Below are positions 49,295 through 61,768 of a stretch of 64,000 nucleotides of DNA, piece by piece. The stretch spans positions 4,473,437 through 4,537,436 of the forward strand of contig NC_092497.1 of NCBI RefSeq assembly GCF_047495875.1, written 5' to 3'. This stretch comes from Pithys albifrons albifrons (Eukaryota > Chordata > Aves > Passeriformes > Thamnophilidae). Made by a program: the position numbers and the translations under genes. Numbering within the stretch: the stretch's first letter is position 1; each line of letters begins with the position of its first letter. The notes beneath the pieces are model-generated. The model was not told where the DNA came from. It saw only the letters and a program-made list of their open reading frames with translations, and ran no database searches.

Positions 49295-50200
49295 GACATG
49301 AAGGCAGCCTAAGCAAGTTTGCTGATGATACTAAATTAGGAGGAGCTGTTGATTTCCTTAAAGGCAGAGGGGCCCTGTGAAGAGACCTCGACAAGTGAGA
49401 GAGATGAATAATCACCAACAATAGGAAGTTCGATAAGAGAAACTGCTGGATTCTGCACCTGGGATGGGGCAACACTGGCTGTCTGTACAGACTGGGGAAT
49501 GAGAGGCTGGAAAGCAGTGCCAGGAAAGGGACCTGAGGGTCCTGTTCAGTGACCAGCTGGCCACAAGTCAGCAGTGTCCTGGCAGCCTGGAGGATAAACC
49601 CTGTTCTGAGGGACATCAGGTCCAGCATTGTTGGTCAGGCAAGGGAGGGGATTGTCCCACTCTGCTCAGCACTGGGGCAGCCTCACCTGCAATATTGGGT
49701 CAGTTTTGAACACCACAATATAGGAAGGATATGAAGCCATTAGAGAGTGTCCAAAGGAGGGCAATGAGACTGGTGAAGGGCCCTGAGGGGAAGCATGTGA
49801 GGAGCAGCTGAGGGCACTTGGCGTGTTCAGTTGGAAAAGAGGAGACTGATGGGAGGCCTCACTGCAGGTGCAACTTCCTGTGGAGGGGCAGAGGAGTGGC
49901 AGGCACTGATCTCTGCTCTGTGGGAACCAAGGACAGGACCTAGGGAATGGCATGAAGCTGAGTCAGAAGGCATTTATTTTGGCTATTAGGAACAGGTTCT
50001 TCACCCAGAGGGTGGCTGGGCACTGGAACAGGCTCCCCAGGACAATGGTCCCTACATCAAGCCTTCAAGAAGCATCCAGATAACAGTTCCAGGTTCACAG
50101 TGTGATTCTTAGGGTTGTCTTGCACAAGGTCAGGAGCTGAACTTTGATGATTCTTGTAGGTTCCTTCCAACTCAAGACATTCTATGATTCTATGATTCCC
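49295..50200 (+). mobile_element. CR1 LINE, about 0.9 kb with RT tail
   Basis: The longest CR1 copy here. It includes the decayed end of the ORF2 coding region ('tttgctgatgatactaaatt', 'ctgcacctgggatggggc', 'agcagtgtcctggcagcctgg') and then the 3' UTR to the terminal repeat 'attctatgattctatgatt' at about 50180-50200. Frameshifts and stops break ORF2. It ends 1.6 kb before the SYT4 start codon. Confidence 0.92.
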
Positions 50201-50935
50201 TACCCTTCCTATTTTAATCTTTTTTAAAAAAGAATCTCAGGAGCTTCACTAACTTCACTGCTTTAAGTGAACCAAGACCTGCTAGTTTCCAAGTGGTTGG
50301 CCATGGAGCAAGATTATGCCAGACTATAGCTGCATCTGGATTTTGTTATTTAGAAAAGCAACAACACCTGTTTTGCATTTATGTAGAATAATTAGCAGTT
50401 TGGCTCCAAAGTTGGCTGATATGCTTCCTTTTGTATCCAGGATTCAGATGCCAGGTGCTGGCTTTTGCAGCTCTGTTTCACCAGCAGGTAGCTTGGGTTA
50501 TTATACGCTGTAGAAGCTCTATTTGCAGGCAGCCCTGGTTTTTGTCCTGTTTCTACCCATTCCTCCTGCCTGCCAGGCTGCCCCTGCCTCCATGCCACAC
50601 TCTCAGTTCACAGTCGGAGACAGACACTTAAACTAATAAAATCTAGAAGCATCCAATCAGAGTCATGTCTTTCCTAGACCTGCTGGAAAGTCAAGAGGAT
50701 TTCCAAAGTGGCGGCTGAATTTTTTTGTGGGGGTGGATGGTGGGAGGAAGCAGGGAGGAGGCAGAGGGACAAGTCACATCCGGAGTTTTCATGACTCAAA
50801 TTCACTAAGTGTATCACGTTAGTCATAGGAAAAATGGGTGCTCTGCAGTTGGAGCCAAGGTATCTGGACCATCTCAGGTTGGCATCTCTTTCATGTTGTT
50901 GTAGCATGTCCAGCTGACAGTTAATTAAGCAAATA
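50201..50935. other. Upstream flank of SYT4
   Basis: Unique sequence of rising GC content. No gene recognised; distal promoter function is possible but nothing in the sequence proves it. Confidence 0.4.
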
Positions 50936-51220
50936 AATAGATCCCCTCCCCACCCCCTCCCCCCTCCTCCCCAGCAAGAGAGACACACCATGTATTAAAA
51001 AGATGCACTGAATCACAGACATTAGAATTTCAGTGTCTGTCCAAAGGAGGGGGTAGCTCATAACGTGCAGCAAGGCAGTTAAAATAATCAATGAGTGCGT
51101 GTTCAATCCCGAGGAACAGGGGGAGGGAGGGAGGGAAGGAGAGAGAGGGAAGAAGGGAGGGAGGGTGTGGTGGCTGGGGGGGAGGGGGAAGGCAGGGGGG
51201 AAGGGAGGCGGGAAAGGTGC
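50936..51220. repeat. C-rich and G/GA-rich tracts upstream of SYT4
   Basis: A C-rich block (50942-50974) and, 150 bp on, a plus-strand G/GA-rich block (51117-51215) with many runs of three or more G. Four or more closely spaced G-runs make G-quadruplex formation possible. They lie immediately upstream of the GC-rich SYT4 leader. Confidence 0.8.
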
Positions 51221-51229
51221 TGATTTCAG

Positions 51230-51773
51230 CCCTGTAGCGTCAGGATTGCGTCAATTTGGGTTTCAACCACGTCTTCAGTCTCAGAGCGGAGCTACTCAGA
51301 AGACCAAAACAGGAAGGGGGTTGCAAATCAGTGTGCAAAGGGGAGGATCAAAGGCTCCCCTCCCCCTGCAGCCTTCTCCTTCACTATCCCCACTGCTCGC
51401 GTCTCGGGGTTTGGGTTTTTTTTTTGTTGTTGTTTTCTTTTTTCATTCTTTAGTATAATTTTTTTCCCTAACTGCGCTGGAAAAGACTGTTTCCCGGGCG
51501 TTGTGAAAGCCGGGGGGACAGCAAGGCACTGCGTTTGGTGCTCCGGACAGGTTTCTTGACATCCGGGGAGGCGGCTCTCGTACTCCGGACCGCGGTCCCA
51601 GCATCGCAGACAGCTGCTCCAGCACCGCGGACAGCGGCTCCAAGCCCGGGGCAGCAGCTTCAGCACCGCGTAGAGCGCCTCCAGACTTCCGGCCAGAGGC
51701 TCCAAGCCCCGGACAGCGGCTCGAAGCCCTGCGGATATAGGCTCAAGACCCGCGGACATCGCAAGCCATCAAC
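51230..51773 (+). promoter_or_regulatory. SYT4: SYT4 promoter and 5' leader region
   Basis: GC- and CpG-rich sequence leading to the SYT4 start codon. Two GCGTCA elements (51237-51242 and 51248-51253), the reverse of the CRE half-site TGACGC, sit at its left edge. An AGTATAATTT TATA-like sequence lies at about 51452-51461. There is no ATG anywhere between about 51240 and the start codon at 51774, so no upstream reading frame would compete with SYT4. The transcription start cannot be fixed from sequence alone. Confidence 0.65.
51598..51762 (+). promoter_or_regulatory. Array of RE1/NRSE-like 21-bp repeats
   Basis: Eight degenerate units of 20-22 bp start at 51598, 51619, 51640, 51661, 51681, 51702, 51722 and 51744. 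Two windows match the REST/NRSF consensus as I know it (TTCAGCACC, ACGGACAGCGCC) at 18 of 21 positions: 51618-51638 and 51659-51679, 41 bp apart. The window at 51700-51720 keeps the right half nearly intact. REST represses neuronal genes in non-neuronal cells, and synaptotagmins are among genes reported as REST targets. Confidence 0.6.
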
Positions 51774-51807
51774 ATGGCTCCTATTGCGGACAGCCGCCAG
51801 CAGTTCG
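51774..51807 (+). CDS. SYT4: SYT4 coding exon 1
   Basis: It encodes residues 1-11 ([11 protein letters not shown]) plus the first base of codon 12, then the donor G|GTGAGT. This short lumenal segment is the most divergent part of the protein. Intron 1 is 2756 bp, phase 1. Confidence 0.96.
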
Positions 51808-54800
51808 GTGAGTGCATCCCTAACCCCGATCCCCGCGCTGGGAGTCTTGGGCTCTTCCCCACCCCAGGTGAAGAGCAGCCTCTGCTGAGCCACCCAGCGC
51901 CTCCCAGCTCGCGGCTTGTTGGGAGGAACCAGGTCCCCACCTCCCAGTTCTGTTCGAACTTGTTATGTGAATTTGCTTTTTTTTCCTTCTCTCCCTCCCC
52001 TCCTCCCCACCCACCCCGGTAAAGTACCGGAAGAGATAAAGAGGTTTGTGTAGGTGCGTTTTTGGATGAGAGATTTGGGGTTGTTTTCTGTGTCTTGGTT
52101 CAAGTAGCATGACTCCAAAGTTAAATGATGTAAATGCATGCTATGCCACACAGACAATCTTTGTTCAAGCTGTTGTTGGAATAATTGCTATTCTTTTTTT
52201 TTTCTCGTTGTCGGTCAACCATTAGTAAAAGTGAAAGGTAGTCTTGCAAAAAATATTGCTAGGAAGACTAAAATACATAATTTCAGTGGTTTTAGGTGAA
52301 CAGCTGCATCAGGAGCAAACTGGGTTCCTTGAGAATAGCAAAGATGAAAATAAACTTTTCAGTTTTGTTGTTTTTATGTACTGAACATAATGTGATACCA
52401 GAAGTTTCAGAAGCAGTCTGATGTGTGCATTATAAAATACATATATAAATTGCTTTACTCAGAAAAGCAGTAAGTGGAAACATTTCTGAACTCTGCTTTA
52501 AAAATATTGACTCTCATCTACATTATATTTACTTTAGCTGTGTTTTGCTTCAAAGATCATTCCACTGACTTAACTGAAGAGAATTCAGGTTTATATCAGA
52601 TAACTGGAATAATAACTTCTCCCAGAATCAGTAGGTGATGCTTCCTATTAATGCACTGCTTTGAATGTTAACCAGTTGACAACAGCAAGAAATTCAAGTT
52701 TTAACATAACAAGTTGTGATTATAAAACCATCTTAATTATCATTTCATCTTCTTTGCTTTTCCACCCACTTGATATTTCTAACCTCATTTGTGACATCAT
52801 GCTTGTCTAATTATTTATTTAAGAAAGATAATTAATATTTTAAACATCAAATTGATTCTACCACTGCTTTCAGTACTTGTAGAATTAAAGTAGAACACAA
52901 TATCCATTACTATAAAAAATCTATCATCTCATGAGGAAGTATTGTAAAAGTGCAAATCATTCTTAAAAGCTATTAAATTATTATAATTAGTTTTCAAATA
53001 CTTTTAGCCTTTTGCTTTTATAGTATGTATATTTAAATTTCTGAATGGAGTTCCTTAAACTCAAAGCCATGTGCTTAACTTGGTAAAAATACTTTTTTGG
53101 TTATATATATGGTTTCCAGTAATTTCGGTAAGTCCTTACAATTAAGTGTATAGACTGGTACAGCTTGTAGGTGTAAGGAAAGTGACACAAATATTGTCAA
53201 AAGAAATTAATAACCAGGCCTGATCCTTTCTGTGCTGGAACATTATGTCCTACTTTGTTCTGATAGTATTATTGTAGATTTATTTTTCTGAGTCATCCCA
53301 CTAAAAAGCAAAGGTACAGTGGCAGTGCATATCTGTCTGGCTTTTACTTGGAGGGAGCTGATTTAGTGATATGTAATGGAGTGATAGTTTTGTTTTACTC
53401 ATCCAGAACAATAATTTGTGAGAGAATCAGAACTGTTATATAATTACCTTTATGCATAAACAATGTCATCCCATTAATATTCTTCTGGACAGCCGCTGTT
53501 GTGGGGAACAAAGATTAAGCTCTGATTGTTACATTGTGGGAGGTTTAAACTCATTTGGTAATTTTACTTATGGGCAAAATTGGATTTCCAATTAGATGTG
53601 CTCATTTACCCTTCAATGCATGCTTTGAAGGGCTAATGATACTCTATATGTAAGTAATGTATCCACATGGCAATGGAGGTTGTAACACTTGATCAGGTTT
53701 CTCTTTATTCAGTTACATTATGGAATTCATATTGAGGTAGAAGAGAATTATGGTTTGGTTTTTTTCTTATATATTCCTAAGAAGTACTGACCTTTTCTGT
53801 AAACTCCACATAAGCTTTGATTCACAGTGTCTTAAATGCAAAGCTCAGGGGTTATCAATGATATACATAGCAGGAATTTTGGCTCTGAACTCACATATGA
53901 CTACTTAATGTCACATCCATCTGGAAAAGACACTTGGTATATAATTATTCTAAATTTTCTTGATAGACTTCCTCTTGCAAAGTATTAAAAATCCCAGTGA
54001 AACTGTTGAGTTCTATAACCTCTAATTAAACTCACTTCTTTCAACAGATACCTCCAGGCAATTATTGGATCAGACCATAAAAAATTAATTAATTGAGTGT
54101 ACAAAGTATTGTAGGAAACAGTATGAAAAGCAGATGTTGTATCTATAAGTGATGCATATTTCAAAATATGCTTTATCTAACAAAGCTCCATAAACTCAAA
54201 GCTGAAGCCTTCTGAGAGTTGATAATGCTCACAGACATATAAACTCAGAAACTACGCACAGAATGTTGAGATAGTTGAGAAAATATGAACAGTGATTATT
54301 ATTAGGATGGGAATAGTATTTTCCTCTCTAACACTCCGTCTATGGAAAAATACTAGCTTAACAAGTGGCTTGGTGTGGGACTGCACTCTTATGCCTGCAG
54401 GTGGCGAGCAATATGTACAATGCAAAGCACTTTCACTCTGTCGATTCTGCTGCTGTTACCATCTCATATCAGTTTGTTTTACTAAATTATTACTTTATTA
54501 AATATCACACAGAGACTAAGGCATTGTGGCTTATGTGCTTGTTCCTATTTATTTGATTTGCAGATGAAATTCCTACTGTGGTTGGCATCTTTAGTGCTTT
54601 TGGCCTGGTCTTCTCTGTCTCCCTGTTTGCTTGGATCTGCTGCCAACGCAAATCTTCCAAATCCAATAAGACCCCTCCATATAAGTTTGTCCATGTTCTG
54701 AAGGGCGTTGATATTTATCCTGAGAATCTCAACAGCAAGAAGAAATTTGGAGCAGATGATAAAAATGAAGCAAAGAACAAATCAGCAATGCCAAAGAATT

Positions 54801-57800
54801 CTCTCCATCTTGACCTGGAGAAGAGAGATCTAAATGGCAACTTCCCCAAAACAACCACAAAAATGCAAAGCTCTCCAGATCTTGAAAATTCATCTCCTAA
54901 GCATTTTGCAGAAAGGAAGAAAGATTCAGTATCCCCTGACAGTTTAAAATCCATCACTTCCCTGTCATCTGAAGAGAAACAAGATAAGCTAGGAACTCTC
55001 TTTTTCTCCTTAGAGTACAACTTTGAGAAAAAGGCATTTGTAGTGAACATCAAAGAAGCTCGTGGGCTGCCAGCAATGGATGAACAGTCAATGACTTCTG
55101 ATCCCTACATCAAAATGACAATCCTGCCTGAGAAAAAGCACAAGGTGAAAACTAGAGTGCTCAGAAAAACCTTGGATCCAGCTTTTGATGAGACTTTCAC
55201 ATTTTATGGGATCCCCTATAGCCAAATTCAAGACCTAACACTTCACTTCATGGTCTTGAGCTTTGATAGATTTTCCAGAGATGATGTCATTGGAGAAGTC
55301 CTCATTCCCCTCGCTGGAATTGAGCTCTCAGAAGGAAGGCTGCTCATGGACAGAGAGATCATCAAAAGAAATGTTAGGGTAACATATTATTTATTTAAAC
55401 TTTAAAAGTGTTGTTCTGGTGTTAGCTATGATTCTTGGGTAATGCTGGAAATAAAAGTAAAGAAGCTCACCATGTGATTCATGAAGATGCTTTCATAATG
55501 GCAGTATGAGTAAGCCATTACACAAATCCAATTCAAAATAAACACCCAAAAACAAAACCAAAAAAACCAAAATAACATTGCAATGTTCATGTTGAAAGGC
55601 TGCTGATGTACTAAACTCTAATTGCATATTCATCTGGACCAGCAGGTTTGAGTAGGCTGAATTATGTTAGGTCAATTGGCCTCAATCCACGCTGATTTGC
55701 TATTACTTGCTTTTAAATGAAAGTATACAAATATTTATGTATTATTCCCTTACTCTTCCCTCTCCTTTTCTATTTGATATCATTCCATTTTAAATTTTCC
55801 TGAAGTCAATGTAAATTTTTTGTTTGAAAGACATGGGTTATGTAGCAGATTCTTAAAGAATGTAGATAGCCTTAGTTATGGAACTGGAACCTCTTAGAGA
55901 TCATACTGTTGAGGCAGTAGTCTGTTCTTGCACTTTGGTGTTGTTACTACCTTCTCTCTCATGACCTGTGGCTGAGGTTGCAGCTTTACTAAAGATAGTA
56001 AGATACAAGAAAGAAGTCAAAGTCTTTCTGAAGTCAATGGCAAAACATACTGACTTCACAGGGATAAAAATATTTCACAACCTGTTGTCTCATTTCAGAA
56101 TATAAGAGTCATTTACAGCTGTCACATCTGAAAGACAGAAATGCACGTGCCTCACACACACTTCTCTTAATCTCTACTAAGAAAGTGAATTGTGTATTGA
56201 CTTTCAGTTTGATTGTTTTCAAAGAGCAAGCATACTGCCAAATCAAATAAATGTCTACAGAAAACATACCTATAACTAATACTTTTATTTTGCACCTCTA
56301 TCACTATATTACAACAAAGATAACTATGTCACTGATCTTTTGTTGTCAACTAATTGGATTTTCTGGTAGAAAAGGTACTACCTGTTCTTGTTTCTCTTGT
56401 TTTATTTCTTTCTGTGAAATAAACTACTACTGCAAATACAAATTTAATAATCATACAGAAAATCTTTATTCTCACATTTATTTCATGTATATTATACTGC
56501 TTTAGAAAGTAACAGGAGATAAGATTTCACAAACAATTTAAATTCTTGCTGTTTAAAACATTTTCCTGAATATATTTTTATTTGTATTTATTACTTTTTT
56601 TCCCCAATATATTTACATGAAATTTTGTTTAAAGATATTTTTCTCACTTACTAGTTTGTTGTTTTGGGGTTTTTTTGCTCAGAATTTAGGATTTCAGTTC
56701 TACCCTCTGAAGATAATGATGCCATGTCAACCTATATTTTTTCTTCAGTCTAATAACAAATCATTAAAAAAAGATATATAACTACAGTAGAGGCAAAATT
56801 ATATTTATCATGTTAAGCAGCACAGTTCCATGCATTGTATATTTGCAGTTTCAGAGCATACACTTATGTGACATTTCATAAATTTACTTCTGTCAATATA
56901 ATTGCTTATAATTTTTTATTTTTTATTTTTTTTTACTTTCCTCAGAAATCATCTGGGCGTGGAGAATTACTGGTCTCTCTCTGTTATCAGTCCACAACAA
57001 ACACACTCACTGTTGTTGTTTTAAAAGCCAGACATCTACCTAAATCTGATGTGTCAGGATTATCAGGTAATGATTTTAATAATGAGTATGCCCTAAGAAT
57101 ATAAAACAGAATAAGAGAAGACAGCTGAAGTGTGGCTTTTTAAAGACTAAAAACATTCCATAAATGCAGAAATGGTGTTTCCATTATGTTCGGGCTATCC
57201 ATTTTATTCGTATCTAGGTCAGTGTTTTATTTCCAGGATATGTATTTTACAAATTTGTTCTTCAATCACATCAAAAAAAAGATGGCATCTATTAGGATGG
57301 GAAACCAATGAGTTTTATGATTGTCTTGAATAGAATCCACCTGCCATAAGTATGGGATATTTGCAAATACTAAAAGCTTGTATTTATGATAAAAAATCAG
57401 TTTATTTGTAGAAAATCAGTATTGACTGAGTTCATCATATGGTTTATCTCAGCTTTGCACCAAGAAAAGCAACCAGTTACATCTGTGTTGAATTTGGAAC
57501 ACTGAGCACTAGTTATTCTTTGGCAAAGTGAAAAGGTGAACTATGCCAGTGCTGGAGGCAGGGTGCACCACAACACCTGTGCTTTATCAGGATCCAAACT
57601 TAGGGTGCAGTAATACAGACCAGATTTTGCCCTCTCTTGTCCTTGTCTTCTGCCAGTTCTCATTCAATGGAACCTCCTTTGAAGTCAATTTTAGAACTGC
57701 ATGTAGATGCACAATAACTCTAGATAACAGAGAGGCAGTATAAAATTTAATGTCCAATAAATAAGGACAAGGCTACCATACAAAACCAACACTATACTAC

Positions 57801-60374
57801 AAAGCATATCTGCTGATGACTCTTTATAGAAGTGATAGTCTTTCATTTCAGAGGCTTTTTTGAAAGAAGCAGAAGACGATTTTGGAAAACTGAATAGTAA
57901 CTACTACAACCAGTAATACTGTTTTTCTATTTCTCATGCAAAGAAATACTGCAGATTATCTAGAAATTAACTTATCCTGTATCCAGTGCATCAAAGCTAT
58001 AGATAACTGTCATCAAGGTCTATTTAAATCCTCATTCTGATCTCAATTTTGTTCACATATCAGAAGTAGATAGGATATAAATTGAGCTCAACAATTTACT
58101 CCACTGAGAGCACATACAGTTTTAACAATCCGCCCCAAAGTCACACGAGATAGTGGAAGTTTCATGAAGACAGCATGACAGCAAGCTGATCTCAACAGAC
58201 CAAGGCTGGCTGAGGTTTCTGCAGGAGGAATAACAGCTTGATAAAAAGAAGTCCTCCTGGTCATGGCAGCCTCCTGGCCAATACGTAAGATACAGAACAC
58301 ATACTTGTTTACTGCACCTCTTATGGGTAAAGTTATAAATATTTTTACTCTTTCTGCTTCACTCAGTAAAGTCTCACTAACTACAATGGCAATACAGTAT
58401 TTCTACAGGCAGCCATGCTATACCTGGACACCTACTTTATTTAGACAGTTCCTCATTATCTTCTGTTTATCAATAAGTCCAGGTTAAACAGATATTTGGG
58501 TGTCAGTAGCATACTGCACTCAGGACAGTTATTTCCTCTGTGTCTTTCCCAACATTTATCTTGGATCTTGGACGAGGGGAGGATGAAATGGGTTTTCTAT
58601 GAGACAAATTTACAACTGTATTATTCAAGCTCCTTGGAAAGGGAGCCTTTTTTTTTAATTCAGTAGCTGTTCCATTTTTACAGTCTCCTTGGTTTTTTTG
58701 ACTGCTGGTGCTAAGATCTAATAGAGTTAATGATGTCAAGTGTAACAGTCTCACCTTATCTAGTAGCTGGTCAGAGGTAACAGTCAGATGTCCTTTAAAA
58801 AATTGAAAAACAGTATGAACCCACTGATGGATTTTAATATTTTTTAATTCTTGTATGACATATATTTATTTCAAAGCCAATATAAATTTTTATTACCTGA
58901 AGCCTTATTTTTAAAATGTTTATTATACTGATAGAATATGAAAGTGAAGAGACATTCTATTATATCCCATTCCTGATAGAATAGTATCAGTTCAAGTAAA
59001 AATACCTTTTAATCATCCAACCATGTCAAACTGATAACTTGAAGTAACATTTCTAAATACAGGTCAGTTTTAATATTAATTTTTAAAAAAACAATCTATT
59101 CAACCATTCTAGATGGTTAAATGGTGATTGCTTACACAGAATATCTATTTGTCTCCGTTCAATAGAAAAGATTTTGTACTACATCACTGCGCCATGAAAA
59201 CCTGGAAACAGGCCCACATTTGCACTGAATAAATGCCAAGGTACTTGAAAGGCATGATTTTTTAAAAGTGCTATAGAATTCCTCTGAAACAAGAAATACA
59301 GCCATTATTGAAGACAATAACAAGGGAAGCTCACAACGATTGAAGAATTATGAGGAATGTAAACACACAAAGTTTGTTCACAGCAAAAAATATGGCCATT
59401 TTTCCTTTCCTTATTTAATAGAAATACAGCACAGATGTAGAGTCAACTACATATCTTAACAATAAACATACCATTGCATTTAAATTTTTGTGTCAAATTT
59501 GTTCAATCAAGGTAATTGACTTTGGTAGAACCACAGCAGAAATTTCACATCCATTCTTTCAGCAAAAGTTTATTCTTTCCTTTCTGGGGCTTTTCTTTGC
59601 ATGCCTCTTATTAACTTTGATAATTATCCTCTGGCCGAACATGTGAAAAGCAGATTTGTGTTACACATAAATAGGTAATGATACATAATTATACATATAT
59701 GATATACAATGATACATATTCTTCAGAAATGTGTGCACCTTCAGGTTGCCTTTGAGGGTAGTAGGCACGCCTCTAGGATTAATGGAACAGGATTTATCTC
59801 ATTAAAGAGACACCTACATTTTATCACAGCCTAAACTTCACTGGCTAACTTCATCACATCTTTGGTGACCATAAGGGAGCTTTCAAGGGCTTAATTCAGA
59901 TGTAAACAAAAAATTGGATGAGATGAACGATCTTTGATTACTTGAAATATCTACTCATTGTGATGTAATTACCTTGGAGAGTTAGGGAATTTATCATTAA
60001 CTAGACCAAGGAATTGCTAAACAACACTGTTCAATATCTGATCTGTGCTCTTTCTTTCCATTTCAGACCCTTATGTCAAAGTGAACCTGTATCATGCTAA
60101 GAAGAGAATTTCTAAAAAGAAAACCCATGTGAAGAAGTGCACCCCCAATGCAGTGTTCAATGAATTGTTTGTCTTTGACATTCCTTGTGAGGGCCTTGAT
60201 GATATCAGCATTGAGTTTCTGGTTTTAGATTCAGATAGGGGGTCAAGGAATGAGGTCATTGGCCGGTTAACCTTGGGATCTTCAGCAGAAGGAACAGGTG
60301 GTGAGCACTGGAAAGAAATTTGTGAATATCCTAGGAGACAAATTGCTAAGTGGCATATGTTATGTGATGGCTAG
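51774..60374 (+). CDS. SYT4: Synaptotagmin-4 gene (four coding exons)
   Basis: The joined exons (34 + 815 + 121 + 308 nt = 1278 nt) give exactly 425 residues plus stop, the length of human SYT4. Layout: short lumenal N-terminus, one transmembrane helix at about 17-36 followed by CC and basic residues, a Ser/Lys-rich linker, C2A (about 153-280), C2B (about 288-420), and the WHML-type C-terminus. C2A keeps the family hallmark Ser at residue 244 (LSFDRF) where Ca-binding synaptotagmins have Asp. SYT4 acts on dense-core and other secretory vesicles, modulating Ca-dependent exocytosis in neurons and endocrine cells. All splice sites are GT-AG. The start fits because exon 1 reads straight into the conserved [10 protein letters not shown]. 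Confidence 0.98.
51808..54563 (+). other. SYT4: SYT4 intron 1
   Basis: Begins GTGAGT and ends TTTGCAG. AT-rich after the first 250 bp; no transposon or RNA gene recognised inside. Confidence 0.9.
54564..55378 (+). CDS. SYT4: SYT4 coding exon 2 (TM, linker, C2A)
   Basis: It encodes residues 12-283: the transmembrane helix, the Cys-Cys pair after it (a likely palmitoylation site by family analogy), the linker and the whole of C2A. The acceptor is TTTGCAG|AT and the donor AGG|GTAACA. The Ca-binding loops show TSDPYIK in loop 1 and [10 protein letters not shown] in loop 3, with Ser244 replacing the usual Asp. Confidence 0.98.
55379..56945 (+). other. SYT4: SYT4 intron 2
   Basis: A phase-0 intron of 1567 bp ending in a long T-rich tract and CTCAG. 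Nothing else recognised. Confidence 0.9.
56946..57066 (+). CDS. SYT4: SYT4 coding exon 3 (start of C2B)
   Basis: It encodes residues 284-323 plus one base, KSSGRGELL to DVSGLS, the first strands of C2B. The acceptor is TTCCTCAG|AA and the donor TCAG|GTAATG. Confidence 0.97.
57067..60066 (+). other. SYT4: SYT4 intron 3
   Basis: A phase-1 intron of 3000 bp ending CTTTCCATTTCAG. AT-rich; no transposon or RNA gene recognised. Confidence 0.9.
60067..60374 (+). CDS. SYT4: SYT4 coding exon 4 (rest of C2B, stop)
   Basis: It encodes the end of codon 324 to residue 425 and TAG (60372-60374). It carries the C2B Ca-binding loops (DPYVKV and [10 protein letters not shown]), the polybasic strand [13 protein letters not shown] and the conserved end KWHMLCDG. 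Unlike C2A, this C2 domain keeps the Asp pair in its second loop. Confidence 0.98.
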
Positions 60375-61762
60375 TGGTTTAGAAAGGGGTTGGAATTTTA
60401 GAAACTACATATATTTACATAGACAAGGAGCAGGTTTTGTTTAATTTTGTTTTGTTCTGTTTTATTTTGTTTTCCTCTTTGCTGTCTACTTACAAGCTTT
60501 TAATTACAAGGCTTTTTTCTTTTTTCTTTTTTTTTTTTTTTTGGAGGGGATGGGGGAGGGTTAGAATAAAACTGAATTGAATTATCAGAATGGAAGGTAA
60601 CTAAATTTTCACAGTAAATAACAGAATTACTATTTCATTAGACTTTAACATAATGGGATCAGATTCATATTATTCTGGAGTTTCAATAGCCTGTAACTTC
60701 TGAAGTGCTATAAACTTCAATAGGAACAGACTATATTTTATGAAAAAAGTCACTAGAAACTTTATTAGTACTGTTATATAGAAGATAATCTCATTATAAT
60801 ATGGCATTAGCTCTGAAAAACCCCACCTATGGCTTACTGATAAGGGGATGAATCTATAAATGCCATGGGGAATGAGGGTGAGTAGGAGGGGAATTCCTTC
60901 TGCCCCTCCATGAAAAGCCTTCTTTTATGAAAATTTAATTACTATTTCTAAGTTTTGGTTACTTATACTTTGATCATCCCAAAGAATGAAGAAGTTTTCA
61001 ACATTTTATTTTATCATGTGCAACTAGCTATTTTGTGTATGGAAATACTATATAATTATTTACACTTGGATTTTTAAATATATATTTATATAATTTGTTT
61101 TATTACAGTGACAAAAATAAATACTTTTTTTTTTTTGTTAAAAGGGCTCCTTTTACGGGTGACTGTACATGTTACAGTATAGCTAGAATTTGGGGTTATA
61201 TATGGCTTGCATTTTTTTCCTCTAGGTAGGATTACACTTTAAGCATTTCAAGCCATAGAAAAACATTTTTGTTGAGCAGAGATAATATACAGGATATTAC
61301 AGTCAACCACTTTTCACCAATCATACTTTAAGCATTCAGTAGTATTTAAAGTAACACAATTTCTTTTTTGTTTGTTTTGGTTTTGATTTTTTTTTAAGTT
61401 TTTTTCATTGAAGAATAAAAAATATAGTGAGACAGAGAACAAAACCTTATTCTCCTGTTTAACTTCCTGGATTTTAACTAATGCCATTACAGTCAGTACC
61501 AATATACAAACTTTAAAGTATTTTTAAGCTTTTGGAGAATAGGAAACCAAGTTCACATTATAATTTCTTGAGTATTATGTAAACAAAATACTTGGAAAGT
61601 GCATTTCACTTAGATTATATCAATTAATGTACATTACTGATTGTACTGAAAATTGGTGTTGGTAAGAGAAAATAACATCCTGATTTCATGTCAGTGTGAC
61701 ACGTCTCTATTTAAACTGTGTCAGGCTGGGGAAATATCCAGTGTAACTATAATAAGTGTACA

Positions 61763-61768
61763 AATAAA
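61763..61768 (+). terminator. SYT4: Candidate SYT4 poly(A) signal
   Basis: AATAAA 1.39 kb after the stop codon, followed about 30 bases later by GT/T-rich sequence (TTTAGTCTTGGTC). One of four candidates. Confidence 0.35.

Noticed and set aside
1..50900. Exons of a neighbouring gene such as RIT2 upstream of SYT4
   Set aside because: I looked for conserved small-GTPase motifs and spliced exons on both strands and saw none. Short exons could be missed without a search.
51328..51893. Long frames on both strands over the SYT4 leader
   Set aside because: They are produced by the GC-rich 21-bp repeat array. The plus-strand frame has no ATG and is out of frame with SYT4.
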